A stretch of DNA of 64,000 bases from Hallella multisaccharivorax DSM 17128 (GCF_000218235.1 NZ_GL945017.1:2526902-2590901), one strand, 5' to 3'. Positions 50,209 to 59,904 are shown, counted from the stretch's first letter. Numbers and translations are program-made. The notes: generated from the letters alone by a model not told the origin.

Positions 50209-51387
50209 TCATTCGAAATTAATCGGTTGTGGTATTGAGTGCAGTGCTGCTTCCATCTTGTCAGGGTCGAAGGAAACGAGCTGGATCTTGCCCTCTGGAT
50301 TGATAAGCACCAGGCGTGGGATGGACTGGATGTCGTAAGCCAAGGCAGCCCTGTTGAGTTGTGCCTTGTTGAGCCACAGCTGCGTCCACGGCATCGCCTC
50401 CTGCTTCTCCGCTCTGCGCCAGTCAGCTTCACGCTGATCCACGGAGACACTGACGACATTGAGGCGGCCTTTCTGGGTTGCATATATCTTCTTCACCTTT
50501 GGGATGGCTGCACGGCAAGGACCGCACCACGATGCCCAGAAGTCGACGAGCGTATATTTACCCTTCGGAACAAGCGTAGAGAACTTCACGGCTTTCCCTG
50601 CTTTTGTCGTCGCAGAAAAGTCGGGGAACGGTATGCCGAGCGAGAGCGTCATCACGATATCGCGGTTACGCTTCAGGAAGCTCGCGCGCGCCGTGTCGGC
50701 ATTGTCGGCTGTCACCTCATCAATCCATTTCGCCATGATATCCTTCGGGTAGGTGAACGACTGGTAATAACGCTTACCTAAAATATAGGCGGCTGCGGCC
50801 GATGAGGCATGACCTTCCATCCAGACCGTCTGCATGGAGTCGAGACGCGCAGCCTCCCGGTCCTTCGCAATAATAAGGTCGCGGTACTTGCTCCTGTCAC
50901 CGAGATGCTCAAAATAAGTCGAAGCCTCAGCATAGGAAGCATCATCAGCACGCTTCTGTTGGTCAGTGATATAATGTTCGTACAAGAGCCATCCGGCAAG
51001 AGTCTCGCCACCACCACTGATGGTCAAAGTCTTCTCACGCTCAGGGCCAAAGAGCTGTGTCGTGTCGCCTTTCATTGTGACATCAGCCGTGCCGTCCAGA
51101 AGCAGAGAGACCGTTGATAATTTATAGCTACGGCCTTTTGCCTTGTCGTTCTGCCAGAACGTGATGTTGCACATCCGCGGCTTCTTCAGTGGCACACGAA
51201 GCGAGAACGAGCCGTCGGCAGCGACCTTGGCACTGTCTAAGCTTTCCACCTTGTCCGGGTTATCGACATTGGAGAGGAAGACGGTCACGTCCGTGCCCAA
51301 GCCGGCGATCTGTGCCGAGAGCTTATGCTGCGCCTGCATAGAGAGAGGCAGCAGCAAAGCTAAAAGAGAGAATGCTTGTTTTATCAT
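50209..51387 (-). CDS. TlpA-family thioredoxin-like protein with N-terminal DUF4369-like domain (copy 1)
   Basis: The 392-residue protein has a signal peptide (MIKQAFSLLALLLPLSMQA), a DUF4369-like N-terminal part (HKLSAQIAGLGTDVTVFLSN), a helical middle and a thioredoxin domain with WASWCGPCRAAIPKVKKI near 290 and IPRLVLINPEG with the cis-proline. It is periplasmic or outer-membrane facing. It is similar in plan to the gene 5 bp downstream. A 272-bp gap upstream contains the structured element at 51486-51586, so it may have its own transcript control. Confidence 0.88.
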   Translation of the reverse strand: MIKQAFSLLALLLPLSMQAQHKLSAQIAGLGTDVTVFLSNVDNPDKVESLDSAKVAADGSFSLRVPLKKPRMCNITFWQNDKAKGRSYKLSTVSLLLDGTADVTMKGDTTQLFGPEREKTLTISGGGETLAGWLLYEHYITDQQKRADDASYAEASTYFEHLGDRSKYRDLIIAKDREAARLDSMQTVWMEGHASSAAAAYILGKRYYQSFTYPKDIMAKWIDEVTADNADTARASFLKRNRDIVMTLSLGIPFPDFSATTKAGKAVKFSTLVPKGKYTLVDFWASWCGPCRAAIPKVKKIYATQKGRLNVVSVSVDQREADWRRAEKQEAMPWTQLWLNKAQLNRAALAYDIQSIPRLVLINPEGKIQLVSFDPDKMEAALHSIPQPINFE

Positions 51388-51485
51388 AAGTGATTATTAA
51401 TTATATTCGAAGTATACAGTTGAAATTGGTTGTCTTAATTATCCAGAGACAATGAATGACAGCCATACTATAGGCCAATGGTGAT

Positions 51486-51586
51486 AGTGCAGGGAACGGC
51501 TTTATGCCGTTCCTTAGAAAATGTTCGACCTATTTATATAGGTTAGGTCATTATTTGTGGGAGGGCATAAAGCCCTCCCCTGCACT
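51486..51586. repeat. REPIN-like structured intergenic element, copy A (101 bp)
   Basis: The ends AGTGCAGGG (51486-51494) and CCCTGCACT (51578-51586) are inverted repeats. Just inside lie two hairpins: GGAACGGC-TTTAT-GCCGTTCC (51493-51513) and GGGAGGGC-ATAAA-GCCCTCCC (51559-51579). Each has an 8-bp perfect stem, and the two loops are reverse complements of each other. A 45-nt spacer contains ATGTTCGACC (51521-51530). A second copy with different stem bases but the same design lies at 62183-62284. It sits between the FISUMP-domain gene and the first TlpA gene. Confidence 0.8.
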
Positions 51587-51659
51587 GACACCCCAAGGCA
51601 CATTCAGCCTCTCGGAGGCACTACCGGTGGGCATACCATTAACACCCATCAGCTAACAC

Positions 51660-52352
51660 CTATTTAGCGTCTCTGACATATTTCACACTCATCCACCTGA
51701 GGCTGGTCGGGCACGGTACACGCTGCACCATGTCCTGTCCGGCAACAAGCACCCGGATGAAAACACATTCGTTGGACTTTGTCGTATCCTGTGTCGCCGT
51801 CCAGTAGCAGCCATAGTCGCCGACATGGTACTTACTGGGATAGGCTGTGGAGTATGCGCCGAGCTCACCGGCGAGGGGGAAAGCGAGCTGCACGTCCGGG
51901 CCCTGCTGTGTCATCAGCGTGCCGGCACCCTTGCGCCAACCCTCCTTCCCAGCATCTCCGGCCGACATGCCCAGTGCCGTCTCAAGACTTTGATAATCGG
52001 CATCGGCCGGCAACCGCCATCCTTCGGGCGCACAGTCCTTGGCTTGCTGCCAAGTGAGGTAGTTACCATGCTTGGCGATCAATGAGTCCTCGACAGCTTT
52101 ATCACCGACCTCAAACTTGTCCTCAATGCCGTTGGCTACATAGCTCTGCGTGTACCACGCCTCACCGCCCCGGTAGTTCTCTGTCATCCAGTCGAGCCCG
52201 CCGATGCGTACCCAATGGTAAACGGTGCCGTCAGCGTCGGTGAATGTGCCCGTGGCTGAAGGCGTTGCCACAAACCCGTCGTCATTGCTGCACGCGGCAA
52301 AGGCAAAGGCCAACGCAACAGCAACGGCAGAGAATATCCTGACTGATTTCAT
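51660..52352 (-). CDS. Lipoprotein with FISUMP-type (Fibrobacter major paralogous) domain
   Basis: The 230-residue lipoprotein (MKSVRIFSAVAVALAFAFAAC, lipobox FAAC) contains the FISUMP pattern: FTDADGTVYHWVRIGGLDWMTENYR, YLTWQQAKDCAPEGWRLPADADYQSL and YGCYWTATQ...ECVFIRV. Such domains occur on surface proteins of Fibrobacteres and Bacteroidota; their function is not known, and they resemble C-type-lectin-like folds. It follows the next lipoprotein gene by 13 bp and probably belongs to the SusC/SusD operon. The upstream-open frame to 52412 is dismissed because the signal peptide begins at 52352. Confidence 0.82.
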   Translation of the reverse strand: MKSVRIFSAVAVALAFAFAACSNDDGFVATPSATGTFTDADGTVYHWVRIGGLDWMTENYRGGEAWYTQSYVANGIEDKFEVGDKAVEDSLIAKHGNYLTWQQAKDCAPEGWRLPADADYQSLETALGMSAGDAGKEGWRKGAGTLMTQQGPDVQLAFPLAGELGAYSTAYPSKYHVGDYGCYWTATQDTTKSNECVFIRVLVAGQDMVQRVPCPTSLRWMSVKYVRDAK

Positions 52353-52365
52353 CTTTCTGCAATAT

Positions 52366-53250
52366 TTATATGTTGAATCCCATCTGTTTGATGATGTCCC
52401 TGATAGTATCAAACTTGTTGACCATCACCTGCTGGCTGCCGTATCTGGCGACGAACTCATCGCGCGTCATCGTGAGCACGGCGTTGACCCAGTCCTGCAA
52501 GTCTCGCTTCTGGTAGGGGAAATAATAATCGGTGCCACCCCATATATCCTCAAACTTCTCCAGAAAGCCGTACTGCCACTCGACGTTCACCGTCGTAGCA
52601 TCGATGTTATGGTCGGAGAGATACTCACCATAGAGCGTCTTGCTGTAAGCATAGAACAGGTCGGTGACGGTGCCCGGCTGCCGCCCGAACTTGTCGATGA
52701 TGATGTTGGCAAGCATGCCGGAGAAATAAGTAGCCGGATCGTTGTACATCACTCCTTTGTCCGTACTGAGCACATAGCCACGTGTTGCGAGCAGATAGTT
52801 CACATGCTTTGTCTGGCCATAGCTGTTGACATAACTGATGTCGTTGACAAGGAAGAAGGAATAGGGCTTCGCCTTGCCGAGTTTGTTGAGCAGGTAGGTC
52901 TTAACAGCCTCGGCAAACTTCTGCTGCGCAGCTACGTCCGTGATGTAGCTGTATTTATAATCGTAACTACTAACACTACCCGTGCCAATCATGGCATACG
53001 TAGCATCGAAGAGTTCGGGATTACCCTTCGTATCCTTCGTGTTAAGTGTATCGTTGAAGAGCAGATAGGAGCCTGTCTCTTTATAAAACGCATGGCGGAG
53101 CTGTGCCGTAGCACTGTTGTCGTCAGCCAAGGGAACGAAGCCGTTGACATCGGCATTGCTCGGTGTGAGGGCGTCCTCACCGCCACAGGCAGTGAGTGCC
53201 AACAGGGCGACAGCAACCGGAAATATATATTTATAGATTCTTATTGACAT
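52366..53250 (-). CDS. Unrecognised surface lipoprotein of the SusC/SusD operon
   Basis: The 294-residue product has a lipoprotein signal (IFPVAVALLALTACGG). The mature part begins LTPSNADVNGFVPLADDNSATAQLRHAFYKETGSYLLFNDTL and has mixed alpha/beta composition. Its position right after SusD is often held by putative zinc-binding metallopeptidases in Bacteroidota, and the start recalls these, but I see no HExxH: the corresponding region reads ATYFSGMLANIIIDKFG. It may be a non-catalytic relative that binds the substrate. Function is unknown. Confidence 0.7.
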   Translation of the reverse strand: MSIRIYKYIFPVAVALLALTACGGEDALTPSNADVNGFVPLADDNSATAQLRHAFYKETGSYLLFNDTLNTKDTKGNPELFDATYAMIGTGSVSSYDYKYSYITDVAAQQKFAEAVKTYLLNKLGKAKPYSFFLVNDISYVNSYGQTKHVNYLLATRGYVLSTDKGVMYNDPATYFSGMLANIIIDKFGRQPGTVTDLFYAYSKTLYGEYLSDHNIDATTVNVEWQYGFLEKFEDIWGGTDYYFPYQKRDLQDWVNAVLTMTRDEFVARYGSQQVMVNKFDTIRDIIKQMGFNI

Positions 53251-53289
53251 ATTCTTCTATTGTCTATTGTGTGTTTTTATCCACTACAC

Positions 53290-54915
53290 TTACTCATCAT
53301 CGCCGCTGTTGCCATCTGAGGCTACTTCCTGCTTGAAGTAAGTACGGTCTGGACGACTGTTGCTGCCGATGGAAGGCTGAAAGTCGCACACATCTTTCGG
53401 AATGTTGAGCGTGTAAGCATCATCGTTCGGATCGAGGCGATAATAGTTGGTGTACTGCCGCACATCGTTATAGTCCACCGTATGATAAGCACTCATGGTA
53501 TGTACGATGGTTGTAGTCTGCGGGTATTTAGTGTCGGCCATGTAACGGCGGATGTCAAACCAGCGGTGGCCCTCAAAGCAGAGTTCACGCTCACGCTCCT
53601 CACGGATGAACCTGACCAGTGCCTCCCCCGAAAGACTCACGGCTGCATTGGAAGCCACACGGGCCTCACGCAGTTTCGTCAGGTACTGACAGGCCTCAGC
53701 ATCCTTGCCCAGCTCGGCATCGGCCTCGGCGAGGTTCAGATAAGCCTCTGCCGTACGGATACAGAAGACATCGCTTGCCGTATTGTGGATATTATAATGC
53801 TTTACGGAGTTGTTGATTTTGTGGTACGACCAACGGTGATAGTTCACGTCATCCTGGTTGGTGATGTAAGCCGAGCGGCGGCCGTCGTCCTTGGCAAAGA
53901 GTGAGACGAGGTGGTCACTGACCTCAAAGGCAGGACTGTAAACTCTGCCGAAGCTGCTCTTCTTACCCGGCTCCAGGAAAACGATGTTGCCAAAGCAGGA
54001 GGCACCATTGGAATAGACCACCTCCTTGTTGTCGGAACTGATGGGATAGCCGCCGGTCCAGCCCACGAGGTTCTGCAGGCAGCTGTTCTGCTGAAGCGCC
54101 AGCTTGGCATAGCCGGCAGCTTTCTGCCAGTTTTGCATGAACATCTCCACGCGGCTGCGGAAGATGTACACGGCTTCGATGCCCACGTGGTAGATGTTCT
54201 TCGGGGCCACCACGTCCTTGAGGTCTGTCTCGGCTTCATCAAGGTCGGCGAGGATCTGTTTGTACACCTCAGCTATACTGGCACGGACATATCCCTTGTC
54301 TTCCACTTTTGAGGAAATCTTGATAGGCACGCCCGGAGTGTTGTCGGCCGTCGACGGTGCGTAAGGCTTGCCGTAGAGGTTGACGAGTGTGAAATAATAA
54401 GTAGCGCGGAGATAGTGGCACTCGCCCATGACGTGGCGGAGCAGCGCCCGGTCTTCGTCATTGTCACAGGCCACATCGTTCTGAGCATCGATGACCATGT
54501 TACAACGGTCGATCTTTTTGTAAGCGAGATCCCAATAATTAGACTCATTGCTTGATAGTGAGCTTGCGCCCTTGAAGTCAACCCACGTGTCACGTTGCCA
54601 GCAGAAGAACGGGAAGTAAGTCTCTGCCTCATTCAGGATATCGGGCTTGCCGGAGGTAGAGATATTCTCCTGCAGCTCATCGCCCATGAAGTGGAGTACA
54701 GCATAGTTGGGATTGCTGATATAATAGGTACTGTTTTTCACTCCGGCCTCACCCAAGGGCATGAGACAGTCGCCCATGAGCAGTTCATTGAGGTCGGTAG
54801 CTGTCTTCACGCGGCTCAGGTCCTGCGAGTACTCCTTGAGGAAGTCGGAGGAGCAGGAGCTTGCCGTGAGCAGCAGTGCAGTGACAAAAAAGATATATAT
54901 ATGTTTAATGTGCAT
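53290..54915 (-). CDS. SusD/RagB-family surface lipoprotein, third locus
   Basis: The 541-residue lipoprotein has the signal MHIKHIYIFFVTALLLTASSC with lipobox cysteine, then DFLKEYSQDLSRVKTATDLNELLMGD, typical of RagB-like members. HVMGECHYLRATYYFTLVNLYGKPYAP is the core helix pair, CIRTAEAYLNLAEADAEL the TPR helix and VRFIREERERELCFEGHRWFDIRRYM the late signature. The last 30 residues are charged and acidic. It pairs with the STN-type SusC gene 13 bp upstream. Confidence 0.92.
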   Translation of the reverse strand: MHIKHIYIFFVTALLLTASSCSSDFLKEYSQDLSRVKTATDLNELLMGDCLMPLGEAGVKNSTYYISNPNYAVLHFMGDELQENISTSGKPDILNEAETYFPFFCWQRDTWVDFKGASSLSSNESNYWDLAYKKIDRCNMVIDAQNDVACDNDEDRALLRHVMGECHYLRATYYFTLVNLYGKPYAPSTADNTPGVPIKISSKVEDKGYVRASIAEVYKQILADLDEAETDLKDVVAPKNIYHVGIEAVYIFRSRVEMFMQNWQKAAGYAKLALQQNSCLQNLVGWTGGYPISSDNKEVVYSNGASCFGNIVFLEPGKKSSFGRVYSPAFEVSDHLVSLFAKDDGRRSAYITNQDDVNYHRWSYHKINNSVKHYNIHNTASDVFCIRTAEAYLNLAEADAELGKDAEACQYLTKLREARVASNAAVSLSGEALVRFIREERERELCFEGHRWFDIRRYMADTKYPQTTTIVHTMSAYHTVDYNDVRQYTNYYRLDPNDDAYTLNIPKDVCDFQPSIGSNSRPDRTYFKQEVASDGNSGDDE

Positions 54916-54928
54916 GACTTCGCTATTG

Positions 54929-57900
54929 TTAGAATTGAATGTTCATACCGAATGAGAAGCTCGGACGGTCGGAGAGCTGGATGGTCGTGAAGCCACCCTG
55001 CGTCGGAGTCTGGCCTTTCAGCGCCGGATCACAGACAGTGAAGAGATTGTAAGCCGAGAGCGTGAAGGCAAGACGCTGCAGACTGATACGGTCAAGGAGC
55101 TTGTCGGGCAACTCATAGGTCAGCGAGAGACTCTGCAACTTCAGGTAGTTGGCATTCACCACACGGATGTCGGAATAGTCGTACATCTCCCAGTAGTTGT
55201 CACCGATGGTGTTTATCTCCGAGGCGGAACTGCTGTTTGTCCATACACGACTGTATTTATAATAAGCTGATGAACTTTCACTGATGATTGCCGGAAGGCT
55301 CGTCGTCTTCTCGTCACCGGGCTTGCGCCAGCGGTTCATGTAGTCGCGACTGTAGTTCTTCTCCGAATAGATATTCGAGCCGTAGCCGCCCGTGGCCTTC
55401 GAGCCGTACATGGCGAAGAGACGGGTCTTGGCACCGAGACTGTAGCCGAAGACGACAGAGGCGTGCCACTGACGGTAACGGAACGTGTTAGTCAAACTGC
55501 CCTGGATATCGGCGTCACGCTTGCCGGAAGCAGAGAGGACCGTGGTGTAAGTGTCATACTTGCTCAGTCCGCGTAGCGCCTCCTCGTTGTTGTAATAGTC
55601 GTCGATAAGCGGGCCGCCGTCGACAGGGCTTAATCCGAGGAAGCGGTAGCTGTAGAACGTGTTGACAGCCTGTCCCTTGACAAGGGCTGTACCGTTGAGG
55701 AAGTCGGAGAGCTCGTAGGTCTGTGAAGCAGGCCGCGAGTCGAGCGAGTTGATAACTTTCGAGAATGAGGTACTGACGCTCCAGCGGAAGTCACGGGTGC
55801 GCAACGGCGTAGCGGTGATGTCGAAGCTATAACCTTTGTTCGTCACATCACCCCCATTGATGACATAGTTGCCCACACCATTGACGGTGCTCACGCGCTT
55901 GTTCATAAACGCGTCGGTGGTCTTCTTATAATAAGCACTCAGCTCCATCTCCAGACGATGATCGAAGAAACTCATGTCAAGGCCGAGATTGATGGAGTTG
56001 GTCTTCTCCCATTTAAGGTCGGGATTAGGATGAGAGTTCACTGTCGATGTGTTCTCATTATAATAAGGGTTGAGCGTCCCCTTTCTGATGGTCATCACTG
56101 GGCTTTCCGTATCGAGCATGTTCCCCTGGAAGCCATAGCTGGCCTTGGCGGTGATGTAGTTGACCCACTTGGCATGAATCCATTGGCCCACATCGTAGCT
56201 GCCGGAGAACGACCAGATAGGGAGGAAGCGCTCGTTGGAGCGGTCGCCGAACTTGTTGCTGCCATCGATGCGGCCGTTGAGGTTCACGCGCCACAGCTGT
56301 CTGTAGGCGTAGGTGACGGAGAGATAGGTTGAGAGCGTGTTGTTCAGGTCGTCGGCGATGACGGGTACATTACCCATCGCCCACGCGGCATAAGAGGTAT
56401 AGATCGTCGGATCGATGTCGCTCACGAAGGTCTCACCGCGGTCGCGGAAATAGCCGCGCTGGGTCGTGGCGTAACTGCGGTACTTACTGCTGTTAGCCTC
56501 CACGCCGAAGGTAGCGTCGATGTTGTGCTGGTCTTCACTGCCGAAGAACCTGTTGGCATCGAGCTGGAAGCGGGCCGTATAACTGCGGTTGGTGACAGAT
56601 GTGTGGTTCAGTTCGCCACCCACTGGACAGGTCGACTCTGAAGGATAGTCGATGGCAGCACCGTAATCAGCATCCCGGAGGGCAGCGATATGCCACGTGC
56701 GCTCGCCCCACCAGTTCTCGAGCTCGGTGTTGGAGTTGGTCACCGAGAGGATGGCGTTGGCCGAGAGCCAGTCGGTGAAGGTGAAGCGCAGGTTCGTGGT
56801 GAACGTCATTGAGTTCATCTTCTGGTGGTTGTAACTGTTGGCTAACTCGTTAAGAATATTATAGTTGTACCGGCTGCCGTCGCTCTGCATACGTTTGTAA
56901 TAGTAATACTCGCCATTGTCTGTGTAGGCAGGGAGCGTGCGTGTCGTGGTGTAAGCATAGTTGAGCGGCGCTATCTCGGCCTGATAATAGCTACGGCGCT
57001 GATGGTAGCCGTTGAGGGTGAACGAGGTGGTGAGGAGTTTAGAGAAAGTGTTGTCGAGGTTCAATGACCATGTGTAGCGCTCGTTGGCGTTGGCCTTGAT
57101 GACGTCTTCCTCATTGTCGTAGCCCATGGAGGCGTAGTAGCGCGACTTCTTCGAGCCGCCGCTGACGCTGGCAGTATGCTGCGTGCTGAGGGCATCGTGG
57201 CAGAGCAGCCTGAACCAGTCGGTGTTGCGGGTCTCGTCACTGGCCACACGCTGCTGGAACTCATCGTATGTGATGGCCCCGTTGTAGAGGTCCTGCACAT
57301 CTTTCTCATAGCCTACCGTCGTCATGCGGTAAGGGAACTGGTAGTGGTCCTGCATGAGCTCGCGCGAGAACTCCACGCGCTCCTTCGAGTTCATGACATC
57401 GACGGAATGGTCGGTGTAGCGTGGGCGCCGCTTGTAGTTCATCGAGAAGTTATAACTCACGACGGGCTTGCCTTCATAGCCACGCTTCGTCGTGACGACA
57501 ATGACGCCGTTGGCGGCCTTCGTGCCATAGATAGCTGTGGCGGCGGCATCCTTCAGCACGTCGATACGCTCGATGTCCTGCGGATTGATGCCGGCGATGG
57601 CGTTACCGATACGGTTGATATAGTCGGGGTCGTTGAGTTCCTCAGGAGAAATCTCTACAGGGTCTTTCACGACAATACCGTCGACGACCCACAACGGCTC
57701 ACGGTTGCCGATCAGCGTGGAGGTGCCGCGGATACGTATCTTCGGCGCCACGCCCACCTCGAAAGAGTTGTTGTTGACCATAAGATCAGGGACCTTTCCC
57801 TCCAGCATCTGGTCGAGGGAACTCATGTCGGCACGCTCAAGATCCTTCATCTTCGCCGTGGATACAGCCGAGGTCAGGGAGCGCTTGTTGAGCACCTGAT

Positions 57901-58498
57901 AACCCGTGACGACGACCTCGTCGAGATTCTTATTGTCATCGTGCAGGATAATCTTCACGGGATGGCCGGCAAGTATCGTTCTTGTCACACCATTGAAGCC
58001 GAGATAGCTCACATCTACCGTGAGACGCTCGTCTTCGGTAAATATCTGGAAGTTACCATTGGCATCAGTCGTAGTTCCTGTTCCTGTACCTTTAATCTTA
58101 ATGGTCGCCCACTGCAACGGCTCGCCATTCGCATCGACGACGGTGCCGCTGACGGCGCGTCGCTGCGGTGTCACCCTGCGTGTGCTATTGCTATACTTGA
58201 GCACGACGGTCTTGCCGCTGATCTCATAGGCAAGGCCACAATGGTCGTGAAGCACACAGTCGAACAGTGCTCCCGGCGACATGTCCGTGCACTGGCACGT
58301 CACGTCGGGCACGCCGTCGAGCACCTGTCTCTGGTACACGAAGTCGTACCCCGTGCGTTGCTGCAAGTCCTTGATGACCTGCTCCACGGGCTCCGCATGG
58401 TAGCTCACGCTGTAGCGCTGCGCCGCCGCTGCCAGCGGCAGGGCGAGAAACACAACGGCAAGCAGAAGAAAATGTCTCAGTCGTCTTCTCTCTCTCAT
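54929..58498 (-). CDS. SusC/RagA-family TonB-dependent transducer with STN domain
   Basis: The 1189-residue receptor has a signal peptide (RHFLLLAVVFLALPLAAAAQ). A secretin/TonB N-terminal (STN) domain follows at about 28-95 (VEQVIKDLQQRTGYDFVYQRQ to LAYEISGKTVVLKY), then the carboxypeptidase-like domain (VSGTVVDANGEPLQWATIKIKG), the plug (VVVTGYQVLNKRSLTSAVST, REPLWVVDGIVVKD) and the barrel ending GMNIQF. An STN domain means the receptor signals to a FecR anti-sigma factor, which is encoded 25 bp upstream. So substrate binding should release the divergent ECF sigma. The long upstream-open frame to 58567 is dismissed; the signal peptide fixes 58498. Confidence 0.93.
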   Translation of the reverse strand: MRERRRLRHFLLLAVVFLALPLAAAAQRYSVSYHAEPVEQVIKDLQQRTGYDFVYQRQVLDGVPDVTCQCTDMSPGALFDCVLHDHCGLAYEISGKTVVLKYSNSTRRVTPQRRAVSGTVVDANGEPLQWATIKIKGTGTGTTTDANGNFQIFTEDERLTVDVSYLGFNGVTRTILAGHPVKIILHDDNKNLDEVVVTGYQVLNKRSLTSAVSTAKMKDLERADMSSLDQMLEGKVPDLMVNNNSFEVGVAPKIRIRGTSTLIGNREPLWVVDGIVVKDPVEISPEELNDPDYINRIGNAIAGINPQDIERIDVLKDAAATAIYGTKAANGVIVVTTKRGYEGKPVVSYNFSMNYKRRPRYTDHSVDVMNSKERVEFSRELMQDHYQFPYRMTTVGYEKDVQDLYNGAITYDEFQQRVASDETRNTDWFRLLCHDALSTQHTASVSGGSKKSRYYASMGYDNEEDVIKANANERYTWSLNLDNTFSKLLTTSFTLNGYHQRRSYYQAEIAPLNYAYTTTRTLPAYTDNGEYYYYKRMQSDGSRYNYNILNELANSYNHQKMNSMTFTTNLRFTFTDWLSANAILSVTNSNTELENWWGERTWHIAALRDADYGAAIDYPSESTCPVGGELNHTSVTNRSYTARFQLDANRFFGSEDQHNIDATFGVEANSSKYRSYATTQRGYFRDRGETFVSDIDPTIYTSYAAWAMGNVPVIADDLNNTLSTYLSVTYAYRQLWRVNLNGRIDGSNKFGDRSNERFLPIWSFSGSYDVGQWIHAKWVNYITAKASYGFQGNMLDTESPVMTIRKGTLNPYYNENTSTVNSHPNPDLKWEKTNSINLGLDMSFFDHRLEMELSAYYKKTTDAFMNKRVSTVNGVGNYVINGGDVTNKGYSFDITATPLRTRDFRWSVSTSFSKVINSLDSRPASQTYELSDFLNGTALVKGQAVNTFYSYRFLGLSPVDGGPLIDDYYNNEEALRGLSKYDTYTTVLSASGKRDADIQGSLTNTFRYRQWHASVVFGYSLGAKTRLFAMYGSKATGGYGSNIYSEKNYSRDYMNRWRKPGDEKTTSLPAIISESSSAYYKYSRVWTNSSSASEINTIGDNYWEMYDYSDIRVVNANYLKLQSLSLTYELPDKLLDRISLQRLAFTLSAYNLFTVCDPALKGQTPTQGGFTTIQLSDRPSFSFGMNIQF

Positions 58499-58523
58499 GT
58501 AATCAACACTTATAATCAACTCT

Positions 58524-59753
58524 TTAATGGTCGTTCCTCTTTGGTGCCCGGCTCCTTTTCTCCTCACTCCTCATCTGATATATCTCCACCTGTCTGCCTT
58601 TGACGCTGAACCTGATGCCACCACTCATCTCGAGGATGTGGAGCACATCCTGAAAGTTGCCATAGCGCGGCACACTGCCCATAAACACCGTGGAGGCGAC
58701 CTGCGGGTTGCTGAAATGGTAGCGGAAGTCGTACCAGCGGCCCAGCGACGCCATGATCTGCCCGAGAGTCTGGTTCTCGAAGACAAAGCGCCCACGTGTC
58801 CAGCTGCTCACCACCTCGATATTGGCAGGCTGGAGCGTTGCCGTGCCGTTGTGCTTGTCATATTCAGCTTGGTCACCAGGCTTGAGTATCAGCTCGCCGC
58901 CTTTGCTATCCATCGGCTTCAAGGCGATGCTGCCACGAATGAGCGTCGTCACGACTTTGTCAGCAGAATAAGCATTGACATTAAACTCGGTGCCGAGAAC
59001 CTTGACCTCCTGTCCTTCCGTCTCTACGATAAATGGGTGGCCGGCATCGTGTGTCACCTTAAAGTAAGCCTCCCCCATGGTCTTGACACGCCGCTCCCTG
59101 CTGTCGAACACAGCAGGGTACTCGATGCGCGAGCAAGCATTGAGACACACCTCCGTGCCGTCAGTCATCGTGAGCCGGTACTCACCGCCACGTGGCGTCT
59201 CAAGCACTATGTCGCCTTTATAGCCACTGCCCAAGGCACGACGGATAGCAGCCCTATTCATCTTTCTATTACTGCCCAGGCGTATCTTCCGGCCATCACT
59301 GAGCATGAGCATGGCATTCGTGGTGCCGGCTTTAATCTGCAGCTGACGCGCCTGCTCTGTCTTAGCCGACGCCACAGCTTTCCACTCGGACACATGGGAA
59401 TAATATTCCCAACCGATCCAGCTTGCCAACGAGACAACAAAGACAAGCACGGCAGCCGCAGCCCATAGACGCAGCGGCCGAAGCTTAGAGCCGGTAGCAG
59501 AATGAGGATTTCCTTCCAACGCCTCACTTTCATGGATGCGGCGACGCATCTCCCCAAGCGCTGCTCTGGTATTAACTGCCTCACGTGCACGGACATCTTC
59601 CTTCACTGCCTCCAAAGAACATAGTTCCCGGAAAAGGCGGCGATGGCTTCCCTGTGCCTCTATCCAGCCATGAAGCTCCTCACGCTCTTTGTCACTCAGC
59701 TCGCCACAGAGATAGCAAACGATGAGCTGTGATATTCTTGTTTCCCTGGTCAT
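58524..59753 (-). CDS. FecR-family anti-sigma factor
   Basis: The 409-residue protein has a cytosolic N-terminal part (ELSDKEREELHGWIEAQGSHR), one membrane helix (LWAAAAVLVFVVSLASWIGW, about 93-112) and a periplasmic FecR domain: TPRGGEYRLTMTDGTEVCLNACSRIEYP, GEAYFKVTHDAGHPFIVET and VKVLGTEFNVNAY are the classical FecR string. A DUF4974-like C-terminal part follows (FENQTLGQIMASLGRWYDF). It holds the ECF sigma factor inactive until the STN-containing receptor signals. The sigma gene is divergent, 151 bp away. Confidence 0.93.
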   Translation of the reverse strand: MTRETRISQLIVCYLCGELSDKEREELHGWIEAQGSHRRLFRELCSLEAVKEDVRAREAVNTRAALGEMRRRIHESEALEGNPHSATGSKLRPLRLWAAAAVLVFVVSLASWIGWEYYSHVSEWKAVASAKTEQARQLQIKAGTTNAMLMLSDGRKIRLGSNRKMNRAAIRRALGSGYKGDIVLETPRGGEYRLTMTDGTEVCLNACSRIEYPAVFDSRERRVKTMGEAYFKVTHDAGHPFIVETEGQEVKVLGTEFNVNAYSADKVVTTLIRGSIALKPMDSKGGELILKPGDQAEYDKHNGTATLQPANIEVVSSWTRGRFVFENQTLGQIMASLGRWYDFRYHFSNPQVASTVFMGSVPRYGNFQDVLHILEMSGGIRFSVKGRQVEIYQMRSEEKRSRAPKRNDH

Positions 59754-59852
59754 AATCTTTCTTTAATATTCTCTTTAACGCAATGTATCGATAAAGGTAC
59801 ACTGAAATGGCGAATTTTATTCAAAAAAAGTTTCAATCTGAAAAGAAAATGC

Positions 59853-59860
59853 TAATTTTG
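59853..59860 (+). promoter_or_regulatory. -7 element of the ECF sigma gene
   Basis: TAATTTTG matches TAnnTTTG 44 bp before the ATG. TTTC at 59831-59834 is a possible -33 at 18 bp. The divergent FecR gene shares this 151-bp region. Confidence 0.45.
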
Positions 59861-59904
59861 CATGAATAGATGAGGATTTGTGCATAAAGAGCAACGCTTT
59901 TAGC

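Noticed and set aside
57176..58603. 475-codon open frame on the plus strand
   Set aside because: Antisense to the STN-type SusC gene; no signal peptide, domain or promoter is visible.
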